Source of the DNA: Streptococcus sp. S5
Lineage (GTDB): Bacteria > Bacillota > Bacilli > Lactobacillales > Streptococcaceae
Assembly: GCF_034134805.1 (NCBI RefSeq)
Contig: NZ_CP139419.1
Span: forward strand, 1,922,001 to 1,986,000
Length of the DNA stretch: 64,000 bases
Direction of reading: 5' to 3'
The position numbers were made by a program, and so were the translations under genes. The stretch's first letter is position 1; every line of letters begins with the position of its first letter. Below are positions 9,235 to 18,056 of this stretch, in pieces. Below the pieces are notes generated by a model. It was given only the letters and a program-made list of their open reading frames with translations, searched no databases and was not told where the DNA came from.

Positions 9235-9323
9235 TTTTTTATTTCCTACACTTTACTAGTAACATTTGACTTTACTAATTTATTTAGAAAAGATTCAAAC
9301 TGGTATTTTCAATAGAATCCTAG

Positions 9324-9368
9324 TATAATCCATTTAGAAATAGAAAAATAGGACATTTGTCCTATTTT
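9324..9368 (+). promoter_or_regulatory. Crp/Fnr gene -10 box and 24-bp palindromic operator
   Basis: TATAAT lies at 9324-9329 with a weak -35. A perfect 24-bp palindrome (9345-9368; half-site AAAATAGGACA, centre TT) lies between the expected transcription start and the AGGAG ribosome site. This position suits autorepression or an RNA hairpin. On the other side, two copies of CTTTACTA (9251 and 9270) lie 19 bp apart near the MFS start. Confidence 0.65.
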
Positions 9369-9379
9369 AGGAGATTGAG

Positions 9380-10066
9380 ATGAAAAAAATTTCCCCATCT
9401 ACGAAACTCATGAAGATCATCACTGACTACCAATTAGATCAGATCTTTCCAGGTGACTGTCTTAGTCAGCTGGACCTCGTTCTCTATCAGGCTGGAGAGT
9501 ATATCTGCCGCCAGGGTTCTGACCAAGATGTCATTCCTTATTTTCTCAAAGGCCGGCTCAAGATCGTCCACAGTCTTGAAAATGGTAGCGACACCATCCT
9601 TGAAATCCAAGAAAAACCTGGACTGTTAGGAGAGATTGAGCTCCTGCTCGATCGGGTCTGTATCACATCGGTCATTGCAGACCAAGACTCACTAGTCGTC
9701 CAGCTCTCTGCTCGGCATTTCAAGGACCGCCTACTGCTGGATCCCACCTTTTTGCGCTCTACTGCCAAGACCTTGGCTGAGAAATTACACCAGATCAACT
9801 ATTTGGCTCCTGCTAACTTTCATTATTCGGTCAAGGAGCGCCTCGCTACACATTTTTTAGAACATGGTGATGAAAATGGGACCCTCAAACCCAAGATGAA
9901 TCAGCTGGCCCTGCATTTTGGGATCAGCTACCGCCACCTTAGCCGCGTCATCAAGCAGATGATTGACGAGGGCTTAGTCCAAAGAGAAGGGCGAATCTAT
10001 ACGATTTTAGATCCAAAAAGGATGAGTGATTTGTCCATCAAACATGCGGAAACCGTCGACAGATAA
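9380..10066 (+). CDS. Crp/Fnr family transcriptional regulator
   Basis: DNA-binding regulator of 228 residues. A cyclic-nucleotide-binding-like beta-roll spans about 20-130 (YQAGEYICRQGSDQDVIPYFLKGR, GLLGEIELL), then a dimer helix and a C-terminal winged helix (about 145-215) with the recognition segment HFGISYRHLSRVIKQM. It resembles the YeiL branch of the family. No Cys cluster for an iron-sulfur centre is visible, so an Fnr-type oxygen sensor is unlikely; the effector is unknown. Divergent from MFS copy B, its likely target. It is preceded by a palindrome that probably mediates autoregulation. Confidence 0.85.
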   Translation: MKKISPSTKLMKIITDYQLDQIFPGDCLSQLDLVLYQAGEYICRQGSDQDVIPYFLKGRLKIVHSLENGSDTILEIQEKPGLLGEIELLLDRVCITSVIADQDSLVVQLSARHFKDRLLLDPTFLRSTAKTLAEKLHQINYLAPANFHYSVKERLATHFLEHGDENGTLKPKMNQLALHFGISYRHLSRVIKQMIDEGLVQREGRIYTILDPKRMSDLSIKHAETVDR

Positions 10067-10126
10067 CTTTAATTTTAGGCTCTTTTGTGTTATCATGGAA
10101 GGTAGAAAGAAAGTGAGAGTAAGACA

Positions 10127-10741
10127 ATGAAAGCAATTGAAAAAGTTACAAGAGCATCCCATTTGATTGATATGGATGACATCATCCGCGAAGGAAATCC
10201 AACACTTCGAGCTGTTGCGGAAGATGTGACCTTCCCTTTGTCTGACCAGGAAATTATCCTGGGTGAAAAAATGATGCAATTCTTGCACCATTCTCAAGAC
10301 CCTGTTATGGCCGAAAAACTTGGACTCCGTGGAGGAGTGGGACTCGCTGCTCCTCAGCTGGACATCTGGAAACGCATTATCGCTGTTTTGGTGCCCAATC
10401 CAGAAGATGCCGATGGCAACCCACCAAAAGAAGCCTATAGCCTTCAAGAAGTCATGTACAATCCAAAGGTTGTCGCCCATTCTGTGCAAGACGCGGCTCT
10501 TGGAGATGGGGAAGGCTGTCTCTCAGTAGACCGCAATGTCCCAGGCTATGTGGTCCGTCATGCCCGCGTGACGGTGGAGTATTTCACAAAAGACGGTGAA
10601 AAGAAACGCATCAAACTCAAAGGCTACAACTCCATCGTCGTCCAACATGAAATCGACCACACCAACGGCATCATGTTCTATGACCGCATCAACCCAAACA
10701 ACCCATTTGAAATCAAAGAAGGACTTTTGATATTAGAATAG
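10127..10741 (+). CDS. def: peptide deformylase
   Basis: Metalloenzyme that removes the N-formyl group from nascent proteins. All three signature motifs are present in 204 residues: GVGLAAPQ (near 67), EGCLS with the metal-ligand Cys (near 129) and QHEIDH with two His and the catalytic Glu (near 173). The insertions fit the type 2 (Gram-positive) enzyme. A purine-rich ribosome site precedes the ATG. It stands alone and ends in a strong terminator; the Crp gene upstream is on the same strand, 60 bp away. Confidence 0.96.
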   Translation: MKAIEKVTRASHLIDMDDIIREGNPTLRAVAEDVTFPLSDQEIILGEKMMQFLHHSQDPVMAEKLGLRGGVGLAAPQLDIWKRIIAVLVPNPEDADGNPPKEAYSLQEVMYNPKVVAHSVQDAALGDGEGCLSVDRNVPGYVVRHARVTVEYFTKDGEKKRIKLKGYNSIVVQHEIDHTNGIMFYDRINPNNPFEIKEGLLILE

Positions 10742-10751
10742 CGCAACTGAC

Positions 10752-10799
10752 AAAAAAGTAAGGTAGTAGTGAATCATCACTACTACCTTACTTTTTTTA
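10752..10799 (+). terminator. terminator of def
   Basis: A perfect 21-bp stem (10752-10772 with 10777-10797), loop ATCA, followed by T. Confidence 0.95.
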
Positions 10800-10800
10800 C

Positions 10801-11216
10801 GAGACTACGTCTACCGATTTCTGTCTCTTGGCGCAGTGGTTGATTGGAACTACTCCTACCTGCGGTACTCGTACTTCCTAATCAACTGTGCGGGGGTACT
10901 AAAAAGGTCCTGCGGACCTTTTTTGCCCGAGCATTAAAACCGAAAAGCGAGGTAGAAATCAAACTCTTCGAGTTACTGATTTCTGTCTCTTAGCACAGTG
11001 GTTGATTGACGGTACTCGAACCTTTCGGTTCTTCGTCCAGTCTAATCAACTGTGTGGGGGCAGGACTACGAAATCGAGACTACGTCTACCGATTTCTGTC
11101 TCTCGGCGCAGTGGTTGATTGGAACTACTCCTACCTGCGGTACTCGTACTTCCTAATCAACTGTGCGGGGGCAGGACTACGAAATCGAGACTGCGTCTAC
11201 CGATTTCTGTCCTGCT
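10801..11216 (+). repeat. composite block of three repeat modules related to the 176-bp element
   Basis: The units at 10801-10896 and 11076-11171 are 96-bp direct repeats that differ at about one base. A diverged unit lies at about 10977-11075. Each has the inverted arms GTGGTTGATT and AATCAACTGTG and the flanks GATTTCTGTC and ACTACGAAATC that mark the 176-bp family on its minus strand, so this block is the same family in reverse orientation. Inside lies a terminator-like hairpin (10901-10924, stem AAAAAGGTCC). No gene is convincing here. Confidence 0.8.
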
Positions 11217-11218
11217 CC

Positions 11219-12460
11219 CTATATTGCCCAATCTCCGTTGCGGAAGACTGGGACACGGGTGCCGTCTTCTCGGATGCCGTCGATATCCATTTGGCTTGAG
11301 CCGATCATGAAGTCGACGTGGACGTCTGAGCGGTTGAGGCCGGCTGCTTCGAGTTCTTCTTCTGTGAACTCTGCGCCACCTTCTACGCTGGTTGCATAGG
11401 CTGCCCCGATGGCCAAGTGGTTTGAGGCATTTTCATCAAAGAGGGTGTTGAAGAAGGTAATGCCTGATTGGGAAATTGGGCTTGGGTCTGGTACGAGGGC
11501 ACATTCACCCAAGGCACGCGCTCCCTTGTTTTTGAAGACCAAATCTTTCATGACTTGATCGCCTTTTTCAGCGGTGATATCCACAATTTCTCCATTTTCA
11601 AAGGTCACTTTGATCCCTTCGATGATGTTTCCGTTATAGCTAAGCGGTTTTGTAGAGGTGACATAACCTTCAGCACGACGGAAGTCAGGAGCTGTGAAGA
11701 CCTCTTCTGTCGGCATGTTTGGCAAGAAGCTTTCGCCTTGGGCATTGATAGCTCCAGCAGATTCCCAGACGTGGTTTTTCGGCAAGCCAAGTGTCAAGTC
11801 CGTTCCTGGCGCAGTGTAGTGAAGGGCTGAGAATTGTTCCTTATTCAGTGTATCTGCCTTGCTCTTGAGAATAGCAGCATGCTCTTCCCAAGCCTTGACT
11901 GGATCTTCCTCATAGACTCGGCAAGTCTTGAAGATTTGATCCCACAGGAGATCCACTGCTTCTTCATCGCTCGCCGCATTTGGGAAGACTTTTTTCGCCC
12001 ATTCTAAACCTGCTGCTGAAGCAACAGTCCAGCTGACCTTGTTAGACTGAGTGGCGATGCGCATTGGTTTCATAGCCATGCCCAAAGCCTTAGCAGAGGC
12101 AGAAAGCTTCTCTGCATCGACACCATTTAAAGCACCTGGATCAGACGAGCGCACACCCAAGCGACTAGCCTTGTGGTCTAAGAGGTAGTTCATCTCCGCA
12201 ATCTTGTAGTCCGGTACATTGTCCAAACGATCCATCGGTGCATGGAGGAATTTTTCCCGGGTAGTAAAATCATCTGCCCATTGGACAATCACTTCGTGCG
12301 CCCCCAAAGCATAGGCTTCCTTCACAATCAAGTGAGCCAATTCTCTTTGTTCCACATCGATGTTCAAGACCAAGGTATGGCCAGGTTGCACGTTGATGCC
12401 GTTCGCCACTAACAATTTAGCGTATTTTTCGAGGTTTTCTTTAAAATTTGGTAAAACCAT
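11219..12460 (-). CDS. pepS: aminopeptidase PepS (family M29)
   Basis: Cytoplasmic metallo-aminopeptidase that trims oligopeptides, 413 residues, the standard length for PepS. It begins MVLPNFKENLEKYAKLLVANG; a longer reading from 12628 runs back into the upstream repeat and is not real. Conserved M29 segments include SDPGALNGVDAEKLSA, GTDLTLGLPKNHVWESAGAI (written in part here) and the acidic DVHVDFMIGS near the C-terminus, where the metal ligands lie. GGAG precedes the ATG. It has its own promoter with an extended -10 and converges on def. Confidence 0.94.
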   Translation of the reverse strand: MVLPNFKENLEKYAKLLVANGINVQPGHTLVLNIDVEQRELAHLIVKEAYALGAHEVIVQWADDFTTREKFLHAPMDRLDNVPDYKIAEMNYLLDHKASRLGVRSSDPGALNGVDAEKLSASAKALGMAMKPMRIATQSNKVSWTVASAAGLEWAKKVFPNAASDEEAVDLLWDQIFKTCRVYEEDPVKAWEEHAAILKSKADTLNKEQFSALHYTAPGTDLTLGLPKNHVWESAGAINAQGESFLPNMPTEEVFTAPDFRRAEGYVTSTKPLSYNGNIIEGIKVTFENGEIVDITAEKGDQVMKDLVFKNKGARALGECALVPDPSPISQSGITFFNTLFDENASNHLAIGAAYATSVEGGAEFTEEELEAAGLNRSDVHVDFMIGSSQMDIDGIREDGTRVPVFRNGDWAI

Positions 12461-12494
12461 TGTTTTCTCCTTCATAAGTGAATGATCTCCTCCT

Positions 12495-12503
12495 AGTATA
12501 CCA
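12495..12503 (-). promoter_or_regulatory. extended -10 promoter of pepS
   Basis: Minus strand TGGTATACT (TGn-TATACT). The corresponding -35 position falls at the edge of the 176-bp repeat copy 3, so the insertion of the repeat may have shaped this promoter. Confidence 0.6.
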
Positions 12504-12518
12504 TAAGTCCATGCAAAA

Positions 12519-12694
12519 AGAGAGTGGGACAGAAATCGGTAATTCGTTAGAATTCGATTTCGTCGTCCCACCTCCGCACAGTTGAGTAGGGCTGTAAAAG
12601 CTGATGAAATCAGCGTAGTAGAGCCCACTCAACCACTGCGTCTTGCTCGACAATCCAAAAATAATTGAGAGGCTAGGACTTTTGTCCCAGCCTC
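12519..12694 (-). repeat. 176-bp interspersed intergenic repeat, copy 3
   Basis: Same length and orientation as copies 1 and 2. It lies 22 bp beyond the stop of the AAA+ gene, with its hairpin at 12669-12694. Confidence 0.85.
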
Positions 12695-12715
12695 CTTTTT
12701 ATTGATCCTTCTAAC

Positions 12716-15568
12716 TTAAGGAAGAACATAACCTTGATCATCCACGGTATGGGGTTGTTCAGAACTGCTATTCTCTCTCAAAGCTTCCAAATCTTGATCC
12801 AAAATGGAATTGTAGTCTGTACTACCTTCACGGGTTACCCGAGTTGATACTTGGCGCAAGAGTTTTTCATTGAGATTGCGAACCCAGCGACCATTACTAT
12901 GGTCATTGGCACGCATATAATTCCCTTTCACAATCTCTCCATAAAGGGCTTCATTGACCTGGTAACCTTGCTTACGCAATCCTAACAGACCGATCTCAAC
13001 GATCTCATCTGGGCTGTAGTCTTCAAAATCAAATGTAGTCGGGATCCGGCTTTGCAGACCTGAATTGACCTGCAAGAAGTCGTGCATCTCTTTTGTGTAA
13101 CCAGCAAAGATAATAACGATATCGCGGCGATGGTCCTCCATAAATTTGAGGACTTCGTCCAAGGCTTCTTTCCCAAAATCGTCATTTAAACCGGTATAGA
13201 GCGTATAGGCCTCATCGATAAAGAGGACTCCACCCAGTGCACTTTCTAGGACTTCGCGCGTCTTCAAAGCTGTTTGACCTTGGTAGCCTCCAACCAGATT
13301 GCTCCGCGATACTTCGATGAATTTCTTCTGCTTGATAACTCCTTTTTGGAAGAGGATATTGCCCAAAATGCGGGCCACGGTGGTCTTTCCTGTACCAGGA
13401 TTTCCAAGAAAGAGAGAGTGCAGGGTCGTGTCTTCGACGATGCCACCTTGTTCAGCCCGTTTTTGATTGAACTCAGCCATGGCTACGAATTGTTCGACTT
13501 GCTCTTTCACCTTAGCAATTCCAACCAATCGGTTGAGGGCAGCCATCCCATCTTCTTCCTTGTCGGCTCCTGCTTGATACTTACCTTGGTTAAGGACAGC
13601 ATCGATATCGCTATTGAGGATGGTCTCAATATCGTCAGAACCTTGGGCCACCACCCGATCCGCCATGGTCTTGGTCAATTGCTCATCCAGGTTACGGATC
13701 CAGCGACCATTGCTCTTATCTAGCGAACCATCATAAGCCCTCTTAACGTGCCGCGCATAGTAATCCCGGTCTTCGAGTTTGTAGTCTCCTTTGCTTAGGA
13801 TCATTTCACCTAGTTGGACAATCTCATCTCCTGTGAAATCTTCAAAGATGAAATTATTTGGCACCCGAGAACGAAGGCCTGGATTGGTCTTTAAGAACTC
13901 CTCCATTTCCTTGGTATAGCCGGCAAAGATAATCATGATGTCGTCACGATTGTCCTCCATAAATTTGAGGATGGTATTGATCGCTTCGATCCCAAAGTCC
14001 GCACCGCTGTCCTTTTTATCCAAGCTATAGGCTTCATCGATAAAGAGGATGCCTCCTCGCGCTTTTTCAAGCAGGGCTTGGGTCTGTTCAGCTGTTCCTC
14101 CAATATTCGAAGAGATCAGATCGGACTCCGTTGCTTCCACGAAACGGAATTCTTCCCCTGAGAGAACACCCGCATCAAAGAGCACTTGTCCCAACAGACG
14201 GGCCACAGTGGTTTTCCCTGTACCAGGATTTCCCATAAAGGCCGCGTGGAGTGTTTGTTTTTCAGGAGCCTTGCCACTGGCGATTCGTTTCTTGTTAAAT
14301 TCCACCATGTTGATCATTTTCTTGATCTCATGTTTGACTTTTTCAAGACCAATCAGGCTATTGAGTTCTTGAAGAGCATCTTGTTTCTTCTCTGGTCCAG
14401 AGTCTCTTGCGGTGGTTGGAGCCACCGTTGCATCCGTCGCCTGTCCCGTAGCAACGACTTGCGCATTGCCCTTAGCCACTTCTCTGCCAACAAGATAGTC
14501 ACAGTCATCCTCGATTTCCTTGGTCAGATCACGCGCATCCCCCTGGCTATAGGTCACGGTGCCCACCTTCGCAAAGGCTCCACCTTGAAGCCGTATATTG
14601 GGATCCGCAATCTTATGACAAATCATATGCTCAGCCATCAGCACACCATCATCAAAAACTCCAAATGAAATGGTTTGGGCATTCTCATTCAAGAAGGTCG
14701 TTTCTCCAGTCAGGGAAGCAAAGGACTCTTCATAGACGCATAAAAATTCTGAAAATGTAGCCTGGTGAGCTCGGATCATACTATTGAATGAATTGATGGA
14801 GGTTATACGATCCGAATCCGAATTGAATTGAACATTATTGTCAAGACAGACTCCAGTTCCAGTAGGCAACTCAATTTTACAGTTTTCAGACTCCCAGATG
14901 ACATTCCTCAACCAAACTGGTGGAAAGTCCTTTTCCAGATCCCCGCCTGTAATCGTTGAATTTTTTGCGATCACTTCTGAGTCCTTGGCATGGATCGTAT
15001 TATTCCCAAATTTTTCAATATGGACATTTTCTAAGGTCAATTTAGATCCTTCTGACAGATCAATCTTAGAAAAAATCGTTGAATTGCGAATGGACAATTC
15101 CGATGCTGACATACCGATGGCACTTTGGTGTTTTTCCGGAACCTTCATCCCGACTCCTTCCAGTGTCAACTTCGAATGCGTATCCATATAGATAAAAAAT
15201 TCACTATTTGTCGGAGTGGTTGCTTCAAAATAGACCTGTTTACAGGTGATATCTGAGCTATTCCATAAGAGCAAGGCAGTATAATTCCCACCAACTTTAA
15301 ACCACAGATCTTCAAATGTCACCTGAGCTCCCTCTACAAATCGGAAGGAAGCCTCAATGATGTTGTTAAACATGCGCCCATTGCCATTTGGATTTGGAAC
15401 CACATGCCCCACAAAATGAAGGTTCTTGTCGATCTCGATCACTTTATTTGTCGGCCATTGAAAGACATACCCATTTTCAAACTCGATGGTATCCCCATCC
15501 TGCGCTTTTTCAATCGCATCCATAAAGTTCCAACTATTGTTGTAAGGCCCTACTAAATATCTTGCCAC
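12716..15568 (-). CDS. beta-helix / double AAA+ ATPase (CbxX/EccA-like)
   Basis: About 950 residues. The N-terminal 380 residues are short beta-strand repeats (for example LTLENVHIEKF, ELSIRNSTIF) typical of a right-handed parallel beta-helix. Two CbxX/CfqX-type AAA+ modules follow, with Walker A GNPGTGKTT near residues 448 and 725, Walker B ILFIDEAY/VLFIDEAY, and RWIRNL/RWVRNL sensor segments. The AAA type is that of EccA in mycobacterial T7SS and of SpoVK. No signal peptide is seen, so it is cytosolic. AGAGG is too close to the ATG at 15574 and better spaced for the GTG at 15568. A chaperone or remodelling role is inference; a link to the T7SS 14 kb away is only suggestive. Confidence 0.85.
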   Translation of the reverse strand: MARYLVGPYNNSWNFMDAIEKAQDGDTIEFENGYVFQWPTNKVIEIDKNLHFVGHVVPNPNGNGRMFNNIIEASFRFVEGAQVTFEDLWFKVGGNYTALLLWNSSDITCKQVYFEATTPTNSEFFIYMDTHSKLTLEGVGMKVPEKHQSAIGMSASELSIRNSTIFSKIDLSEGSKLTLENVHIEKFGNNTIHAKDSEVIAKNSTITGGDLEKDFPPVWLRNVIWESENCKIELPTGTGVCLDNNVQFNSDSDRITSINSFNSMIRAHQATFSEFLCVYEESFASLTGETTFLNENAQTISFGVFDDGVLMAEHMICHKIADPNIRLQGGAFAKVGTVTYSQGDARDLTKEIEDDCDYLVGREVAKGNAQVVATGQATDATVAPTTARDSGPEKKQDALQELNSLIGLEKVKHEIKKMINMVEFNKKRIASGKAPEKQTLHAAFMGNPGTGKTTVARLLGQVLFDAGVLSGEEFRFVEATESDLISSNIGGTAEQTQALLEKARGGILFIDEAYSLDKKDSGADFGIEAINTILKFMEDNRDDIMIIFAGYTKEMEEFLKTNPGLRSRVPNNFIFEDFTGDEIVQLGEMILSKGDYKLEDRDYYARHVKRAYDGSLDKSNGRWIRNLDEQLTKTMADRVVAQGSDDIETILNSDIDAVLNQGKYQAGADKEEDGMAALNRLVGIAKVKEQVEQFVAMAEFNQKRAEQGGIVEDTTLHSLFLGNPGTGKTTVARILGNILFQKGVIKQKKFIEVSRSNLVGGYQGQTALKTREVLESALGGVLFIDEAYTLYTGLNDDFGKEALDEVLKFMEDHRRDIVIIFAGYTKEMHDFLQVNSGLQSRIPTTFDFEDYSPDEIVEIGLLGLRKQGYQVNEALYGEIVKGNYMRANDHSNGRWVRNLNEKLLRQVSTRVTREGSTDYNSILDQDLEALRENSSSEQPHTVDDQGYVLP

Positions 15569-15684
15569 GCGCATTTCCTCTGTTTCATCTTTTCTGTTTC
15601 CTTGTTATAAACACTTGTCACTAAAAATTGTAACACAATCCAGTGCCAAAGAAAACACTTATCAGATCTGAAAAGACTGAAAAA

Positions 15685-15711
15685 CCTCTATTTTCAAAAG
15701 GAAAATGGAGG
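15685..15711 (-). terminator. terminator downstream of the RelB-like gene
   Basis: An 11-bp stem with one mismatch (15701-15711 with 15685-15695), 5-nt loop, then T-rich sequence on the minus strand. The 103 bases between it and the RelB stop encode, in frame after the stop, a 31-codon hydrophobic stretch (ending LAGLFSALKD) with no ribosome site; no toxin is present. Confidence 0.75.
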
Positions 15712-15814
15712 CTGTCAGTTAATCTTTCAAGGCTGAAAACAAGCCAGCTAGAGCAATCGCTCCTGAGAGCATGGCAGTGGAAAGGAGCAGCACATTGTCT
15801 GCCAATAACGAATC

Positions 15815-16078
15815 TTAAGTACGCAAATCCTCCATCAAGTCTGAGACTGATTCAAATGGCTGACTCATATTCCGCTTTTGCTCTACATCCGTTACGACTT
15901 GAAGCAACTTCCCATGATCGTCTAATTTAACATCAAAAGGTAAGCCCTGATATTGAATAGCCTGACGAAGGAAAATGTGGATAGCCGTTGTCATATCTAT
16001 TCCTAAATGATTAAAAACCTGTTGGGCCTGCTCCTTGACCTCACTATCCAAACGAATACTCATGCTCGTCTTTGACAT
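15815..16078 (-). CDS. RelB/DinJ family antitoxin without adjacent toxin
   Basis: An 87-residue ribbon-helix-helix protein of the RelB/DinJ antitoxin type: MSKTSMSIRLDSEVKEQAQ at the N-terminus, GIDMTTAIHIFLRQAI in the helical part, and an acidic tail. Such proteins bind their own promoter and neutralise a RelE/YafQ toxin encoded directly downstream. Here the downstream space is only about 100 bp before a terminator and holds no toxin gene, so it is an orphan or remnant. GAAGGTG precedes the ATG. It has its own promoter and a nearby 13-bp palindrome. Confidence 0.85.
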   Translation of the reverse strand: MSKTSMSIRLDSEVKEQAQQVFNHLGIDMTTAIHIFLRQAIQYQGLPFDVKLDDHGKLLQVVTDVEQKRNMSQPFESVSDLMEDLRT

Positions 16079-16102
16079 ATTCTCACCTTCTTTCTATTTA
16101 TT

Positions 16103-16156
16103 ATTTTAACAAAAAGAAGGCTAATGTAAATTCATTGGATATACAATAGCCTATTG
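16103..16156 (-). promoter_or_regulatory. promoter and palindrome of the RelB-like gene
   Basis: Minus strand: TTTACA (16125-16130), 16-bp spacer, TAAAAT (16103-16108). The 13-bp palindrome CAATAGGCTATTG (16144-16156) lies just upstream of the -35, a possible operator for the RHH protein. Confidence 0.6.
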
Positions 16157-16178
16157 AAATTAATGATCGAGGCAATTC

Positions 16179-18056
16179 TTATGACTTACTTTCTATGAAT
16201 CTTTTGACCATAGGTAAAATTTCTTTTTCCAGTCCTTTTATTTGATATGATTCCCATCTAGTTTTTTCCGTAATATTAGCCATTATTTGTAACTTTAGAC
16301 TCTGACGATCAAAAATCCCTTCCCACTGTTTATATTTTGCACTCGGGACTAAATTTCCAAATTTCGAATTTTGACTATCTGTAATGATACAAAGGTTCCC
16401 AAAGGAGTGTAAGAATTGATCATCCATTTTTTCAACTCTTTCATCACTATTTGGATGTTGTGGGAACCAATGCTCTATGGAACGACGATAAGCAAATTTG
16501 AAATGATCAAATTTAACACCTTTATACTCCCTTCCTAACTCTTCACGATTTTTCCATAAGATGTAATCAATAAAATTAAATGCATAAACAGAAATGTCAC
16601 CATATTTCTTAATAATATTTTCCTCGGTGAATAATCTTCCCTCAGCATATCTCACAGCCATTTTTTCAAGAAAATCCTTAAATCGAATAGCAAATTCTTG
16701 ATCATTTAGTTCTTCAATATGCTCGAAGAGGAATTGCAAAACTTCATACAACCAACGACTATCACGATTGGCAGTGAAAGTTACGGCAAACATGGATTGC
16801 AAAAGGATGATATTTTTATTAATTTCCGAATCTGAAAATGTATTCTTAGTAAAGCGTTCTTCAACTATGTAATGCTCTTTTGCTTTTCCATTTGGTTGAT
16901 ATTCATAATAAGTCCCCTTCTGCAAAAACCATTCATCCTTATTTCTGCTTGAAGAATCCATATTTGAATTTCTAACGATGAAATTATCAAAAATATGTTT
17001 CATTCTAAGAAGGAATTCACTGAATTTAATAACCCAGGTCTGATTTTTATTTTTTATATCAAATAGAGTTAAGAGTTTCTTATCATCTAATTGAACCTCA
17101 CTGGTATCCGTACCTTCCCAAATTGACAATACATGGAGTAAGAAGGTAGGAAAATCTATAACTTGGGTATATTCACCAAAATCTTTTTCTACTTCTATAA
17201 TTTTTTCATTTACCTTTTTTCCCAATATATCAGATAACTTTCTTCTTTCATTTTGATAAAAATCAATATCGTCATAAATATCATGAAATGAGTAATTTGA
17301 AAAGTGCCATCCAAAAATACGTTCACGCTCCTGAAAACTATCTGCCCTCTTCCGCCTCATCTTAAATTGACTTGCTACCGGCTTATCAAATTCAGCGCAA
17401 GCATCCCAGATTCTCGCAAATTTTTGCGCCTTTTCTTGATCTTCTCCAAACTTAGCCATCATTTGTGCCTTAAGAATTTCATGAGCTTCTAGTTGTTCTC
17501 CTCGAGAGTTAAAACGTTCGAAATAAAGATTCAAATCTAAATCTTTAGGAAGTATACTCCGAAAAATGATGACTTTATTAAAAAGATAATCAACGAAAGA
17601 CTGAGATTCAAGTTGGCGCTCTCCTAACACTTTTTTTAAGGCATCTTTAGCATGTCCGTAACCTCTAGTTAATTCATTTTCATCGTCCTCCGAAATTTTT
17701 TCCTTGATAAATAGTTTTTGAATATTCTCATTTGATTTTCTCCGAGCTGGAAAAGTTAAATTAACTGCCTCTAATTTGTTAAAATCAAACTCATTTTTCA
17801 AAACCAGGGCAATTAAATTAAGAGCTGTTGTTCGTTGTTGACCATCAATGATTTTAAAAAGGCCATTCTCTTCATTGACAACTAATGTTCCAATATAGTA
17901 ATTGTCTCTCTTTTCTTGAAAAGCATCTGCTACATCATTCAATAATTGCTCAATCTCATCATAAGTCCAGGAAAAATTTCTCTGATAAAGAGGGATAGCA
18001 TAGCTATCTTCGTTTAATAAACAATCAACGGACAAGCTGACGTGTGTCTCTACCAT
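16179..18056 (-). CDS. DUF262/DUF1524 protein (GmrSD/SspE-like candidate nuclease)
   Basis: A 625-residue protein with an N-terminal DUF262 domain (IPLYQRNFSW near 22, DGQQRTTAL near 77, FNSRGEQLEAHEILKAQ near 190) and a C-terminal DUF1524 HNH-like region (IEHWFPQHPN, then FGNLCIITDSQNSKFGN). The family includes GmrSD type IV restriction enzymes and SspE, where DUF262 hydrolyses nucleotide and DUF1524 nicks DNA. No signal peptide or membrane segment. Its start overlaps the end of the other DUF262 gene by 7 bp, so the two are translationally coupled. The region is visibly richer in A+T than polC next door, consistent with horizontal gain. A defence role is inferred from family only. Confidence 0.82.
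   Translation of the reverse strand: MVETHVSLSVDCLLNEDSYAIPLYQRNFSWTYDEIEQLLNDVADAFQEKRDNYYIGTLVVNEENGLFKIIDGQQRTTALNLIALVLKNEFDFNKLEAVNLTFPARRKSNENIQKLFIKEKISEDDENELTRGYGHAKDALKKVLGERQLESQSFVDYLFNKVIIFRSILPKDLDLNLYFERFNSRGEQLEAHEILKAQMMAKFGEDQEKAQKFARIWDACAEFDKPVASQFKMRRKRADSFQERERIFGWHFSNYSFHDIYDDIDFYQNERRKLSDILGKKVNEKIIEVEKDFGEYTQVIDFPTFLLHVLSIWEGTDTSEVQLDDKKLLTLFDIKNKNQTWVIKFSEFLLRMKHIFDNFIVRNSNMDSSSRNKDEWFLQKGTYYEYQPNGKAKEHYIVEERFTKNTFSDSEINKNIILLQSMFAVTFTANRDSRWLYEVLQFLFEHIEELNDQEFAIRFKDFLEKMAVRYAEGRLFTEENIIKKYGDISVYAFNFIDYILWKNREELGREYKGVKFDHFKFAYRRSIEHWFPQHPNSDERVEKMDDQFLHSFGNLCIITDSQNSKFGNLVPSAKYKQWEGIFDRQSLKLQIMANITEKTRWESYQIKGLEKEILPMVKRFIESKS

Noticed and set aside
15712-15814. 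Toxin gene for the RelB-like antitoxin
   Set aside because: Only a 31-codon hydrophobic frame without ribosome site fits before the terminator.
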